The translations under genes and the position numbers were made by a program. Positions 23,107 to 35,400 of a stretch of 64,000 bases of DNA are shown piece by piece (positions within the stretch are counted from its first letter, which is position 1; each line of letters opens with the position of its first letter). The notes beneath the pieces are model-generated. The model did no database searches and was not told the origin of the DNA. It saw only the letters and a program-made list of their open reading frames with translations. The stretch comes from Cryptomeria japonica (lineage: Eukaryota > Streptophyta > Pinopsida > Cupressales > Cupressaceae): the NCBI RefSeq assembly GCF_030272615.1, contig NC_081406.1, positions 189,435,391-189,499,390 on the forward strand, given 5' to 3'.

Positions 23107-24731
23107 TGTTGAGCTTTTTAATTGCAATTGAGGTTGAAATACTAATTCATAGATCAGGGATTTTTATTCATACTAAGAAACCCTTCATGAATTAGAAGTT
23201 ACATTTAATTATCAGCCCAGGGATGTGAACTTGAAATGAGACAACACTGTATATTCACTATGGAAGCCTTCTAAGTTATTATTTTAGTTGTGTATAACAA
23301 AAAAATTCAGAATAATAAACTGAATTGAAAACATGACTATGCTGGAAATAAAACTAACTACACAGCAATGGTTGGAGGATGACTAGTTATTTGCAACAAC
23401 AGTGGCTGTAGGATGACTGGTTATTTGCAATAGTAGTGGCTGTGGGATGACTAGTTATTTGCAATAGTAGTGGCTGCAGGATGACTAGTTATTTGCAATA
23501 ACAGTGACTACAAGACAACTGTTCTAAAATTAGAGAAAAAAAATATGCTAAAAACAAAACCTATCATAACCAACTTACTAATTAAAGTAAGCATAATGAA
23601 TAAAAATCTAAACTATGATGAAATCACAGTTCCTCAAGTGGCCCTTGCTTGAGTTGCTTCAATTTGTCATTAGCATTCCATCTTCAATAGACAAGCTTCA
23701 ATGCTCAAATAATCTTCTTATTATAAATCAAATATTACATGGACATGTATCACACTTTCTTATTGAAATTGGACACCATTAACAAGACTCAACACTAACT
23801 GGATACTCTCTACACTATTCTCAATACTACTTTTAACACTACTTACTCACAACTCAACAAAATCTTAGATTTATGCTTGAGGCTTGAGAATTGAAGTAAT
23901 TACAAACTCAACAACTTATTACAAATTTAATTTCCCCTATGACAAAAAGGAGATGACCTATTTTACTCATGATTGATAATAAAAATTAAACTAACAAGAG
24001 TTGAGAGAGTTCTAATCCTCTTCGAACTATACAATTATAAAGTACAGTCATGGTTGAACATGTGTACAAAACATGTTATAATTATTTTACGAATCATTAA
24101 ATATTATTTCCATAATATTCTCCAATGTTTCTTGACTTCAATAGCTTCAAATACACGAACTCATCAAGAGGTAGAAGAGTCCAAGTTGAACTAGAACTCA
24201 ATATTTAACTGTTGTCTGGAAATTTGCTAGTTTGTCTTAGTCAAGTTCTGATGAATTCTTCTCATTAACTATTATGAATCAACTCAAACGGTTTAAACCC
24301 ATTTTGGACCTCCTTTTCATCTTTCGAGATCATTTTGAAAATATTAATTTCATTAGGAAACGATGGAGATATGACCATTTTACTGAAACTGGTCTTTTGA
24401 CTTTTTCTGCTCTTTCAGTCAACTGCTACATTTGTCAATTACCAACTTGCTCCTCCTTCCTTCTAGCTGTATGAATGACTCAAATCACTTACAAATAATA
24501 TTTTAATCATTTCAAAATACTTTACATTCAATAATAACCATTTATTATAACATTTTACCTTTATTTAGCATTAACTAGGTAGACATACATATGCATATCA
24601 AACACCATTAATCCTAGTTAATGCTTCACAAGACCAAGATAATGTTTGGAAATGGCTTGGAAGGACATTATAAGCATGAGGTAAAGTATCATAAAAAAAT
24701 GAAATAATATGGTCAATATATAGGCTCATCA
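23107..24731 (-). repeat. B element 5' LTR (complete)
   Basis: On the minus strand it runs TGATGAGCC...GCTCAACA, 1625 bases with TG/CA ends. The part at 23597-24731 is the region also present in both palindrome arms. The part at 23107-23596 exists only here because the other copies are truncated. It lies between the B primer-binding site and Copia J sequence. No coding content. Confidence 0.75.
23370..23505. repeat. 34-bp tandem repeat in the B LTR
   Basis: Four units of about 34 bases, each with GGATGACTAGTTATTTGCAA followed by (T/C)A(G/A)(T/C)AGTGGCTG. Units differ at a few positions. Lies in the LTR 3' part that the palindromic copies lack. Confidence 0.85.
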
Positions 24732-27700
24732 GCATACTAAAGATCAGTTCAACATAGGCTGCCAAAGATTTGTCCAAGATTGTCAAACCTCATAATTCGG
24801 TATGTAGAGAATGTTAAATGGGTAAACAAGTTAGAACTTAGTTTAAAAGAATACATGATAAATCTAAATAAATTCTTGACCTTATTCATGTTGATCTATA
24901 TGGACTGATAAGGACTAAATTTTTTGAAGGTGATAGATATTTTGTGTTACTTATTGATGACTCCTCTAGAATGATGTGGGTAGCATTTTTAAAAGAAAAA
25001 TCAGAAGCTCTTGAGAAATTTAGAATCTTCAAAGCTATGGTTGAGACTAAGACATGACTGAAGATAAAATTCTTAAGATGAAATCAAGGTGGTGAGTTTA
25101 CATTTGGTGAATTCAACAACTTTCTGCACCCAAAACTCCACAACATAATGGATTGGTGGAAAGGAAAAATAGAACCATATTTGATGTGGAAAGGATAACG
25201 ATAATTGAAGCTAAATTGTTTGATATCTATTGGAGGGAAGTTTCCAATACTGTTATACACTTTCAATAGAGTACACATAAAAGGTGATATCGGTAAGACT
25301 CCTTATTAATTATGGTTTGGTCATACTCCTACTATTAGATATTTTTGAATTTTTGGAAGTAAATGCTACATTAGAAGAGATGATACATTGGGAAAATTTG
25401 ATCCTAGAAGTGCTGAAGGAATATTTTTGGGTTATTCTATTAACAGTAAATCATATAGATGTTATAATAAAATATTGAATAGGATAATGGAGAGCATAAA
25501 TGTTAAGGTGGATGAATAGGGCAACAATCAGATCAGATCATATGACTGTGGACCGAAAGATGAATTTATCAGACCTAAACCGGTAATGCAAGAATTAGTT
25601 TAGAATAGTGAACCAGTGACTCTGGCAACATCAGTAAATTCAATTGTGACTGTTGAACAACACAAAGAGTTAGTGAATCAAGAAAATTCAAAGACTCCCA
25701 GGTATGTGAAACTCATTCATTTTGAAGATCAAATCATTGGAGATAAAAGCAAAGTTGTGATGACTAGAAGAAGGCTAGCTGTTAAAGAGGTATGTTTTAT
25801 TTCTTAAATTGAACCGAAATCATTTATTGAAGCAAGGAAAGATAAAAATTAGATGAAAGCAATGGAAGAAGAATTAGATCAGATAGACAAGAATAAGACA
25901 TGGGAATTAGTTCCTAGACCTAAAGATAAGAATATTATTGGAATTAAATGGGTTTTTCAAGAACAAATTGAATGAGGAAGGTCAAGTTGTAAGGGTAAAA
26001 GCACAAAACTGTGTCACGTTTCAGGCTAACTTATTAGCATAAGTGAATTTAAGTAATTCTAACTAAAAGTTAGTTTTAGTCAAACATATGGTCTATATAG
26101 ATTCATTATAGCTACGTTATATATGGACCACAACTTTTCCAATTGGAAGTGTCTACTAAGTTTTATACCCCCAAAAAATAAAAAATAAAAAAACTCGATG
26201 TTTCAACAACTCCTACTCTTATAAATAATATTTTTTTTGAAATGTAAAAATACCCTTTTATAGATCTATAAGTGAATTTTCCAAAATATATATATCTTTT
26301 AATATTTTTTTTAGTTTTTATATTTTATATTTTATTTTTATTGAAAGTAGGTCATCAACATGAAAATACAAGGTTGATTATCTTCTCAAGGAAAAATACT
26401 AAAATTTATTTAAAATTTTTGAAAAAATATGATGTAGTAGAGAAAGGAATCTATGTCAAGGTGATATAATTCTTTTCTAATGTGGATAAATAATTAAGAA
26501 AAAAGTTGGTGGGAATTGGAAAGAGTTATATTTCAGCACACACAACTTTTCAAATTTATTGAAAAATATATATTTATAAAAAATAGTTAAAAATATTTCC
26601 ATGCACTAAAGTTTCAAATTATCAATATACACAAAAAAATCGATGAAAAAATGTAAAATTTACTAAATAAAGTGTGGTGGCTTGTGTAACTTCAATTTTA
26701 GTATTTTATCAGCAACTAAATTATAGTGTTTACTTTATAAAAAACAACATTCAAATAATTTTTTAAAATTTTGTTAAAATTACAAACATAAAATAGACAA
26801 AAGAATATAAATTTTATTAGTTTACATCATTTCAAAATTCAAAACATATATTTCAATTTCTATTGATTTACTTAAAAAATTTGAATCAGCTTTGACCATT
26901 TCCTTTATAAAGGTGTGACACAACTTTGTACTTTTAGCCGTAAGAAACAAGGCTAGATTGGTTTGCAAAGGTTACTCACAGGAAGAATGAGTTGATTATG
27001 GTGAGACTTATGCTTTGGTTGCAATAATTGAAGTGGTAAGACTATTTTTTGTCTATGCTGCACACAAGAACTACAAAGTATATAAGATGGATGTCAAATG
27101 TGCATTTTTGAATGGATATCTTGAGGATGAAGTCTACATTGAGAAATCTGATGGATTTTCTTTATCAAAAGACAAGGACATGGTCTATAGATTGAATAAA
27201 TCTTTATATGGATTAAAACAAGCCCCTAGATTATGGTATGCTAGATTGGATAGATATAATTCTAAGCTCAGTTTTAGCAAAGGTAATGCTGATAGTAATC
27301 CATATTACAAAATTGAGCATGATGACATACTGATTATTGAAGTCTTTGTGGATGATATCATTTTTAGAGGAGAAGAAAGCCTATGCATGAAATTTGTTGA
27401 TGATATGAAGAATGAATTTGAAATGTCTATGATTGGCGAGATGAAATTTTTCTTAGGTTTGTAGATTACACAGACTGATTAAGGTATTTTCATTTGTCAA
27501 ATTAAGTATGTGAAGTAATTGCTTAAGAAATTTGGACTTGAGAATTCAAAACCTGTCGGTACTCCTATGATAACCGGTTGCAAATTGTCAAAGGATGATG
27601 AATCTCCTAAAGTCAATCCAAGTAGATACAAATCAATGATTGGTGGATTGTTGTACTTAACTCAGACTAGACCTGATATAATGAATGATGTTTGTATTGC

Positions 27701-28289
27701 TTCTAGATTTCAGTCACATCCTAGAGGAAATCATGATATTGTTGTCAAGAGGATATTCAAATATTTGGCAAGTACAATAGACCTTGGGTTATGGTATCCA
27801 AAGAATGATGACTTCAGACTATGTGCCTATATAGATTTTGATTGGGTAGGAGATGTGGATGAAATGGAGAGCACTAGTGGTAGTGCATTCTTTCTTGGAA
27901 AGAAGTTAGTTTCATGGCTTAGTAAGAAACAATCATGTACTTCATTATCTACTGCTGAAGGGAAGTATGTAGTTGCTGCTACCAACTGTACTCAGATTTT
28001 ATGGATGAAATAGATGTTAAAAGATCTAAGGGTAAGTTATAATGAGCCTATTGCTATTCACTATGATAATATTGCTACTATTGATATGTCAAAGAATCCA
28101 ATATTTCATTCCAAATCAAAACATATTTCTATAAGGTATAATTTCTTGAAAGAAAAGGTTGAAGCAAAGGAAGTTGGATTGGTTTATGTGCCTACTATGG
28201 AGAAGATTGTATATATTCTTACAAAACTATTGCCTAAAGATACTTTAGAATATCTTGGAGATCATTTGGGGGTTACCAACCCTCCATAA
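24732..28289 (+). pseudogene. pol: Copia J pol remnant (integrase, RT, RNase H)
   Basis: Integrase pieces at about 24840-25480 match Copia (LLIDDSSRMMWVAFLKEKSE, then a decayed D-E region). The RT begins near 25850 (MEEELDQIDKNKTWELVPRP) and is cut by the MITE. It resumes at 26945 with RNKARLVCKGYSQEE, then MDVKCAFLNGYLEDEVYIEK, SLYGLKQAPRLWYARLD and catalytic EVFVDDIIF (about 27335-27362). RNase H follows, with WVGDVDEMESTSGSAFFLG and SLSTAEGKYVVAATNCTQ. It ends at 28287-28289 after LGDHLGVTNPP. In-frame stops at 27462, 27480, 27516 and 28011 and several frame changes before 25800 make it non-functional. Several stops fit CAG/CAA to TAG/TAA. Confidence 0.85.
25994..26939. mobile_element. 946-bp MITE-like DNA transposon inserted in Copia J
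   Basis: Ends are imperfect inverted repeats: left GGTAAAAGCACAAAACTGTG, right (reverse complement) GGCTAAAAGTACAAAGTTGTG, about 24-25 bases. GTAAG occurs directly on both sides (25989-25993 and 26940-26944) and only once in an uninterrupted Copia. Removing the insert restores the RT reading from KVRNKARLV. It is AT-rich without a coding frame, so it is non-autonomous. The duplicated GTAAG contains TAA, the usual PIF/Harbinger target, so it could be a 3-bp TAA duplication with chance neighbours. Superfamily not certain. Confidence 0.85.
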
Positions 28290-28610
28290 GAGACATAGAG
28301 ATGCAAGAATGCATCAATCCGGTAAGCTTGTCAGATATTTTCTTTGATCTGGGTTGATGAGATGATGCTACTACTTAGGGGGAGTAGTCAGCTGTTTGGT
28401 TTAGTATTTTTGATTTGGTATTTGTCCTCTTTCATTGATGTCAAAGGGGGAGAGATGGTATTTATGTGAAAAACAATCAAATCTTTTGGAGAGATGTTGT
28501 ATGGGGGCTTAGAGATATTTCAGGTTTTGTTTTTTGGGAGATTGTTGACATTCCTTGGCACTTGGATGTTTTTCACATTCAGTGTTGCCATCAATGCTAA
28601 AGGGGGTGAT
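28290..28610 (+). promoter_or_regulatory. Copia J 3' untranslated region and polypurine tract
   Basis: Non-coding, with several purine-rich blocks (TTAGGGGGAGTAG near 28375, CAAAGGGGGAGAG near 28442). The tract directly before the LTR is GCTAAAGGGGGTGAT (28596-28610). Repeated GGGGGAG words in this region are shared, inverted, by elements H, F, D and E. Confidence 0.75.
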
Positions 28611-29800
28611 TGTTGGCATTTTCTAGATTTGTTTAAGTGTTGTCATTGATGTCAACAATGCATTCCGGTTGGATATGGCTCTACTATCTCGGTTGAACCT
28701 ATCTCGGTTTGTCTTGGTTTTGGCTTCAATTTTGATCTGGTGTAATTAGATCCTTGGATGCGGTTTTGGATGCTTATTCTGGATGGTTATATGCTTGCCA
28801 TATTCTTCTGGTTCATGGTTTGGTGCTTTGGTAACTATTGCTTATGTTCCCGGTTGGTATTTCCTCATACTGGTTAGCTTTACTGGTAAGCGTTATTTAA
28901 TGTTTTGGTCAGATGATTTTGGTCCAGCTTATGCAATCAATTTCTATCATGTTAAAGGCGCTTCTTGATTATTTTCTGTGTTTGGTGACTTTTCATTGGA
29001 TGGCATGTTGTTATGGTGGTCCTATTTGGATCTAGTTAGACTTTCTATGTTATTGCACTGAGGGTTTCTATTAGTTGGTGAAACGGGCTGGATTTTGGTC
29101 TTAATGAAATTTCTGGTGTATATAATTGTTTGGATATTTGAATTAGCTCCATGTTATGTAAATAAAACCATAATATTGGTCTTGTGGTACCATGTAATGT
29201 AATTTTTGTTATTATGGGTTTTTGGGTTTAGGGTTTAGCCGACCTTATCATAAGGTTGATGATTTGTATTTATAGGTGACTTATTCATGTAATATGTGAA
29301 GCTATGGGATCACTGGTTATGTCTGCATTGTCAGAAAAAGGTTTATATGCGAATAAGTGATATATCATTCGTCAGAAGGTCTTTGGTATTGCAAGGAAGA
29401 CATCTATGCTTAACCAGAACTGTATCAAGCATTGGGAGATGCTACTTTCATAGTTGATTCTGTCCGGATTGTAGTTCGATGTTTTGTACGTCAGTGAGAA
29501 TTCGCTTTTGTGATGAGCAACGATCTCTAAGTGGTTGGCCTGATTACAAGTGAAATCCCCATGGTAATTATTTCACATATTGTTGCAGAAGTATTATTTG
29601 ATTGTGGGTAGGGTTTCCCACCATGGTTTTTCCCTTTACCAGGTTTTCCATGTCAAAAATATTGGTGTTGTGTACACTGTGATTTCATGTTTTATCTTTT
29701 ATTATATTGGTTTCTTTTTTCTCTGATTTAAAGGTTTTAATATGCAATAGTTTTTATTTCTGATAGTAACCTGATTCAACCCCCCTCTTAGTTTACTCTC
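28611..29800 (+). repeat. Copia J 3' LTR
   Basis: Starts TGTTGGCATT right after the polypurine tract and ends near the C-rich word CAACCCCCCTCTTAG at about 29777-29795. Holds the shared hairpin block GTGGG...CCCAC (29604-29621) followed by CATGGTTTTTCCC, here in the sense orientation. Exact right end unknown, as no second LTR or duplication is available. Confidence 0.75.
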
Positions 29801-30240
29801 GGTATCAGATCTGTGTAACACAATTCTCGAAGGCCATAACTTGTGAATTGTGTGTCTGATTGACAAACCGTTTGAAGTGCTGGAAAGATTGTGAAGTGCT
29901 CTATCACCTGGTAAAATTATATGCCATTTATGCCCACTTTTAAAGGCATTTAAGAGCCTCTAAATTCATCAAAATTAATTTTAAACCTTTCATCATACCC
30001 TCCAAAAATAGGAACCTTTATATCTTCAAAACTAGCTACGATCTTGTGACAAAAATTTACTGGCATGCTTATCTAGCCAACCAGAAGCTTCGAGGAGAAT
30101 TTCACACCATTTTGTGCTCAAACAAAAAAATTACTATAAATAGTAACCTCATATAAATACAAGGTTGAGACACCATTTTCCCAATATTCTCCCACTTGTC
30201 GAGCACCTTGCAAAAGAAAAGGGAGTATCAACACAAAAAA
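29801..30240 (-). repeat. Probable partial 3' LTR and 3' end of Copia C
   Basis: On the minus strand the RNase H end at 30241 is followed by CAAGTGGGAGAATATTGGG (about 30176-30196), a polypurine-like tract with the expected Copia spacing. The sequence beyond (29801-30175) should then be LTR. Its other end is lost against the J LTR, and no second copy exists in the window to confirm this. Confidence 0.4.
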
Positions 30241-30725
30241 TTAATTGCCAGGGGCCATGAGGCCCATAGAATTTGAACACCATCTGAAATTATCTGTGAT
30301 CACAACTTTAGTTAAAGAATCTACAACATTCATCAAAGTCTCCACCTTAATCATCTTCACCCTACCATCTTCAACCATATTTCTAACAAAATGATACTGA
30401 ACATCAATGTGCTTGATTTGGGCATGAAATGTTGGGTTCTTAGCTAGGCAGTTCACACTCTGACTATCACAATAAACTGTCACTACTCATTTTATTTGAA
30501 TACTTGAACATAGTCACTTAAGCTAAATGACTTCTTTACAAGAATGAGTAGCTTCCATATTCTCTACTTCCGTAGTGGACAAAGCAACCACAACTTGTTG
30601 CTTACTCATCCAACTAATTGCACCACCAAATAAAGTAAGCACATAAGCACTGGTGGATCTTCTGCTATCAATATCACCTGCCCATTCTGAATCAACAAAT
30701 GTGGAAGCAGGAGTGAGAAAGGGAG
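30241..30725 (-). pseudogene. Copia C RNase H C-terminal part
   Basis: Minus-strand translation shows FVDSEWAGDIDSRRSTSAYV, WMSKQQVVVALSTTEVE and then VYCDSQSVNCLAKNPTFHA, KHIDVQYHFVRNMV and SLTKV, the standard Copia RNase H order. A frame break and stop lie between 30483 and 30523. The domain is cut at its start by LINE K near 30726, and its upstream part resumes at about 38733. Confidence 0.85.
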
Positions 30726-30727
30726 CG

Positions 30728-32449
30728 GGAGCCAAAATTTCAAATTCTCAGCAAGGCGGGAACCCTGGTTCCAATGGTGAGATCGGCCAAATCAATGGCA
30801 TAGGTCCTATTGGTGATAAGGACAAGCCCCCGGACTTTCCAGTCGTTGTTGTTGACTCACAGTCTGATGGTACTCTATTTGTGGTGATAGCGGGTTCATC
30901 TGGGCATCTGGGGGAAGGGTCCAATGGGGAGCCCATTCCACGAGATGACCCCGTGAATAGCGAGAGAGAGGGAAAAACATGGTCTTCCCTTTTTGGAACT
31001 AGACCAACAGGTAAATCCTCCCTTCCTCCTATTAAGAACATTTCTAACCCTTCTGGTGGTAAGTTTTCTATCTCCATCCCTGACCAGGTTCTGGACCATA
31101 ATATCAATAGTATGTCGAACTCCTTGGTAGGGAAATTTATGGGTTCGGGCCCTAACATTGAAGTTGTCAGGGCCTTTGTCAAACGAAAATGGGCCCTTTA
31201 AGGAAATGTTGAAGTTTCGGCACTACCCAAAGGTCTTCTGTCTTATTCCTTTTCATGTGAAGAAGATAAGATTAAGATCTTGTGTGGGAGCCCCTAGATG
31301 GTAGGAAAGATAGCTCTGGTTCTTAGAAAATGGCACCTGGAAATAAACATGAATGATTCTCTTCTAGCCCATGTTCTAGTTTGGATAAAGCTTCTAGGAC
31401 TGCCTCTTGAATATTGGGCAGAAAGTATCTTCTCTGGAATAGCAAGTTATTTTGGCAAGATGCTCTCTATAGACCCAGTCATAGCTTCAAAAAGAAGATT
31501 AACCCATGCAAGGTTCTGTGTTGGAGTAGCCCCTGAGGCAGATATGCCAGAACAAATTGACCTAGTTTCAAAACTGGGAACCTGGAAACAAAATATCAAA
31601 TATGAAACTATTCCTTTCTTTTGCTTCCACTGTAAAAAAGTAGGTCATTAGGCAAAATCTTGCCCAAACAAGAAAAAGGCGGAGCCCAAGCAGCTTAAAC
31701 CTCAGATTGAAAGTCAGAAAATGTTAGAGAAACGGGTGTGGCAAGTTAAAAATACAGAAAATAAGGAAGAAATTTCCAATCACTTTTTTCCTTTGGGGGA
31801 ACAAAAGGAAGCCTCAAACTCTATCTTCAGTCCCACAATATAGGAAGCAGAGAGAAATGAAACAACCAAAGCCAGTCCCATAAGAACAACTCAAAAAAAG
31901 GAAATGAAAGATCAGAATGATCCTCCAAATGAGATAGCTGAAGTGGTTGATGACACGTATGAAAGCAAGGCAGTGGAAGCAAGAGATTACCAACCTGAGG
32001 AAGGAGAGATCCCTGATCGCCAAGTTGAAAGGATTGACTCGTCTCTAGCCATACCTAGTTATGAAATTCAAGAAGGCCAAAAATGTGCTATTTTGGGTGT
32101 GAATCTTTCGGATTCAAATCAGAATTCAAGAACAGTAAACAATGTTTCATCTGACTCCAAAACTCCTAAATGGGGTAATGAAGAAGAAATTTCCAAAATC
32201 CTCATCAACCCGGAAGTGGCTCCTGTGACAGAAATGGAATGGAAGCAACCTAAATACAGGAACAAGAAAGCAGCAACTCCCTCGACATCTCTAATAAGGA
32301 AATCCAATAGAATAGCTCAAGTTGATGTGGGATACATATCCTCTTCCCCAGGACGGCCCTCTAACCACAAAGTAAGAGACAAGGAGGCCAACAAGAACAT
32401 AGCAGATGGAACTCAAAAAACTCTCAAGGAGCTGGGAATTGGTAAGTAG
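30728..32449 (+). pseudogene. LINE K ORF1: DUF4283-type domain and CCHC knuckle
   Basis: One reading frame to the stop at 32447, with in-frame stops near 31199, 31295, 31649 and 31841. The first part is Gly/Ser/Pro-rich. The middle (about 31200-31600) matches plant-LINE ORF1 DUF4283 regions: VVRAFVKRKW, MVGKIALVLRKWHLEINM, VWIKLLGLPLEYW and RFCVGVAPE. A zinc knuckle follows at about 31616-31668 (C-x2-C-x4-H-x4-C, FFCFHCKKVGH), with a stop inside it. The C-terminal third is charged and low-complexity. In LINEs this protein coats the RNA. The next ORF starts 2 bases after the stop, the usual tight ORF1-ORF2 spacing. Confidence 0.8.
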
Positions 32450-32451
32450 CT

Positions 32452-35400
32452 ATGAAGATAATCTCTTGGAACATAAGGGGACTAAACAATCCCCATAAAC
32501 ATGATATTATTAGGAATATGATAAGAGATAGTAATCCTGATATTTTTCTTATTCAAAAAACCAAAATGAGTAGAGAAAAAGTTGAATCTTTGAAGTTCTT
32601 GAAAAATGGTAATGTTAGTGGGGGTAGTTCTGAGGGTGCTTTTGGAGGCATTGCTACCATCTGGAATCTTAACACTATTAAAGGTCAGGTCATTGTTCGG
32701 GAAAGTAACTTTTCCTGTATCAAATTTGAGCATCTTAAAGATGGTTCTTCATGGGTTCTCACAAATATTTATGCTCCTAATACCTTAAAGGCTAGAAACT
32801 CTTTTTGGAAAAAGATCAGATAGGCCAGGGACAGCTTCAAAAATCTCAGTTGGATGGTTATGGGAGACTTTAATACACCTTTGAAAGAGGAGGACAAATT
32901 TGGAGGCAGTCCTCCTTAGTTGGAAAGTAGGATGGCCCTTATGGATTTTATTAATTCCCAAGCTCTTAATGACTTAGAGATACAGGGTTGCAATTTCACT
33001 TGGACTAATAGGCGAAATGGTAATGACCTTATCCAAGTGTGTCTTGATCGAACTCTTATTTCTGATGACTGGTATAGTCAGTACTTCTATTCGTTGTCTG
33101 CCCATATCTGGGTTGGATCCAATCATTTCCCAATAACCTTCAATGCTGACTTGATCAATAGAAGGAGAAACTATCCCTTTAGATTTGAAAAAATGTGGAC
33201 TCTTCACCCCGATATTAAAAGAAATATTCAGAAATGGTGGAGTATCCAAGTTGAGGGCACGACTATGTTCAAAGTTGTTAAGAAGCTCAAAAGTGTGAAG
33301 GACAACATTCGACTCTGGAACAAGAACAGTTTTGGGAATATATTTGAGGCTGAGTAAAATCTAGGAAAACCTTAAAGAAATATAGGACTAGATCTAGAAG
33401 GATGGTTTCAGTACTGTGTCTATTGCTGATGAAAACGAGATCCTTAAGAAATACCATGACATTATTGCCAAAGAGGAATTGTTCTGGAAGCAGAGATCAA
33501 GATGCATTTGGCTCAAGGAAGGGGACAAGAATACAAGATTCTTCCATATGTCGACTATCAAGCACAAAGAAGTCAACAGAATGAACAAGCTAGTTGTGGA
33601 AAGTGGGGAGCTGGTCAAGGAAGATGAAATAAGGAACAAAGCTAAGAGGTATTTTTTGGACCTCCTAAAGAGGGATCACAGTCTGGATGCTGAAGCTCAA
33701 TCCTCTTTTCTTCAGAACATTCCTTGTCTCATTGATGCCCAAAATAATGCCTTCCTCTCTTCCATTCCCTCTATCTCAGAAATTAAAAATGTTGTTTTTT
33801 CCTTTGATGGCAACAAAGCACCTAGACCTGATGGTTTCCCAATGTTCTTTTTCCAAGATTTTTGGGATATCATTGGGACTGATGTGACCAATGGGGTTAA
33901 GGAATTCTTTGGGGCTAGAAAACTCTTGAAGGAAATCAATGGTGCTTTTATTGCTCTTATCCCCAAGATTCAAGGTGCTGACTCTTTGGATAAATTCATA
34001 CCTATTAGCCTCTGCAACTCCTTTTACAAGATCATTTCTAAGGTCCTTACTTCTAGACTTTTGTCTGTCCTTCCTGCCTTAATTAAACACCAGCAAAATG
34101 GGTTTGTTCCTGGAAGAAAAATTCTTGATTCCATTATCACAGTTCATGAGAACATTCACTCTCTTGTTAGAGCTAAGAAGTAGGGCCTCATCCTTAAGCT
34201 TGACCTCTCCAAAGCCTATGACAGGGTTGACTGGTCTCTTCTTCAGAAAGTTCTCAGTTCTTTTGGGTTTGCCCCTAGAGTTGTGGATCTTTTCTCCCAA
34301 CTTACTTCATTTGCGTCCTTTGCTATTCTTGTCAATGGTTCTCCTTCAACTTTTTTCCAAGCCTCGAGAGGTCTTAGGCAAGGAGACCCTATCTCCCCAA
34401 TCCTTTTCATTATTCTGGCAGAATGCTTTGGTCGGACCATGGATAATTTGGTGCAGCAAGGGTCCTTTAAGGGCCTCCAACCTTCTTCTGCTGACCTTAT
34501 TTGTTCACACCAGCAGTTTGTTGATGATACAATTATTATGGGGGAATCAAGTATCTCAGAAGCTAAAGTACTGAAGAGCACTCTGAGCAAATTTGTCTCT
34601 ACTATAGGGCAGCTTATTAACTGGGCCAAAAGTGATGTCTTTTTCATTAATACTCCTGAGAGAAGACAATAGAGGATCAATAGAATTTTGGAGTTTAATA
34701 TTGCTGACCTTCCTGCTACCTACCTTGGACTCCCCATGGGGATTGTCCCTCCTGATTCCTTTTGGAGTTCTCTAGTTGACAAATTTCACAAAAAACTTGC
34801 AGGTTGGAAAGGGGCCCTTTTAAGTCAAGCTGGTAAGCTCCTTCTCCTTAAAGATACTCTTCAAAGTATTTCTATTTATGCTCTTAGTCTATTTAGAATT
34901 CCAGTCAAGTATGCTAAAGCTATTGAAAAAATTCAAAAAAGATTCCTTTGGTCTGGGGTTGAGGAAAAGCAAAGAATGTCCTTGGTGGCATGGGATCAGG
35001 TCTGTAGACTCAAAAGCAAAGGTGGTCTGGGTCTCAAGAGGATTCATACTTTAAATGAAGCTCTCTTGTCCAAACAAGCTTGGAGATGGTTTCATTCTGA
35101 TTCTGAATGGTGCAAAATTTGGAGAAGTAAGTATTCCCTTCTGTCTTCTTCTCTCTCTTCTTTTCTTAATTCGGATTTTAGCATTAATGGATCCCATATT
35201 TGGAACCATGTTTCTAAATGTAAAGATGTGATTGCTAAAGGAGTGATATGGAAACATGGAAATGGCAGAAAAGTTAGATTTTGGGAGGATCCCTGGCTTT
35301 TTGATAAACCCCTTATGGACTCCCATGAATGGGCCTCCCATGCCCCTTCCTGTATTGGCTCTTTTGGCTCCTTAGTGGCAGATTACTGGGATGGGAACAA

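Larger units (their letters stand above)
18722..24731 (-). mobile_element. B-family non-autonomous LTR retrotransposon (minus strand)
   Basis: A 5' LTR (23107-24731), a PBS-like site, a short lysine/glutamate-rich ORF, a long 3' untranslated region and a 3' LTR (18722-19758) truncated at the palindrome centre. No protease, RT, RNase H or integrase is recognisable, so it would depend on another element's enzymes. The PBS-like TGGCATCGTTCTTGGGGA resembles the sites used by Athila/Tat elements, and the TTGCTTGAGGACAAGCAA-like word before the 3' LTR is also common there. The 5' LTR outer edge abuts Copia J integrase sequence at 24732. A solo Copia LTR is inserted inside. Confidence 0.7.
24732..29800 (+). 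mobile_element. Decayed Ty1/copia element J, 5' truncated
   Basis: Plus-strand Copia with integrase, RT, RNase H, 3' untranslated region, polypurine tract and 3' LTR in order. gag, protease and the 5' LTR are missing, because the sequence starts within the GAG-pre-integrase/integrase region where the B LTR abuts. A MITE is inserted in the RT N-terminal region. The order integrase before RT marks Ty1/copia. Confidence 0.85.

Noticed and set aside
23597-24731. Solo LTR of B with GCATA duplication
   Set aside because: GCATA lies one base off at the left, and the LTR continues to 23107 where a PBS follows; it is the 5' LTR of a longer element.
30748-31182. 144-codon minus-strand frame
   Set aside because: Antisense of LINE ORF1's Gly/Ser/Pro-rich start; no homology recognised.
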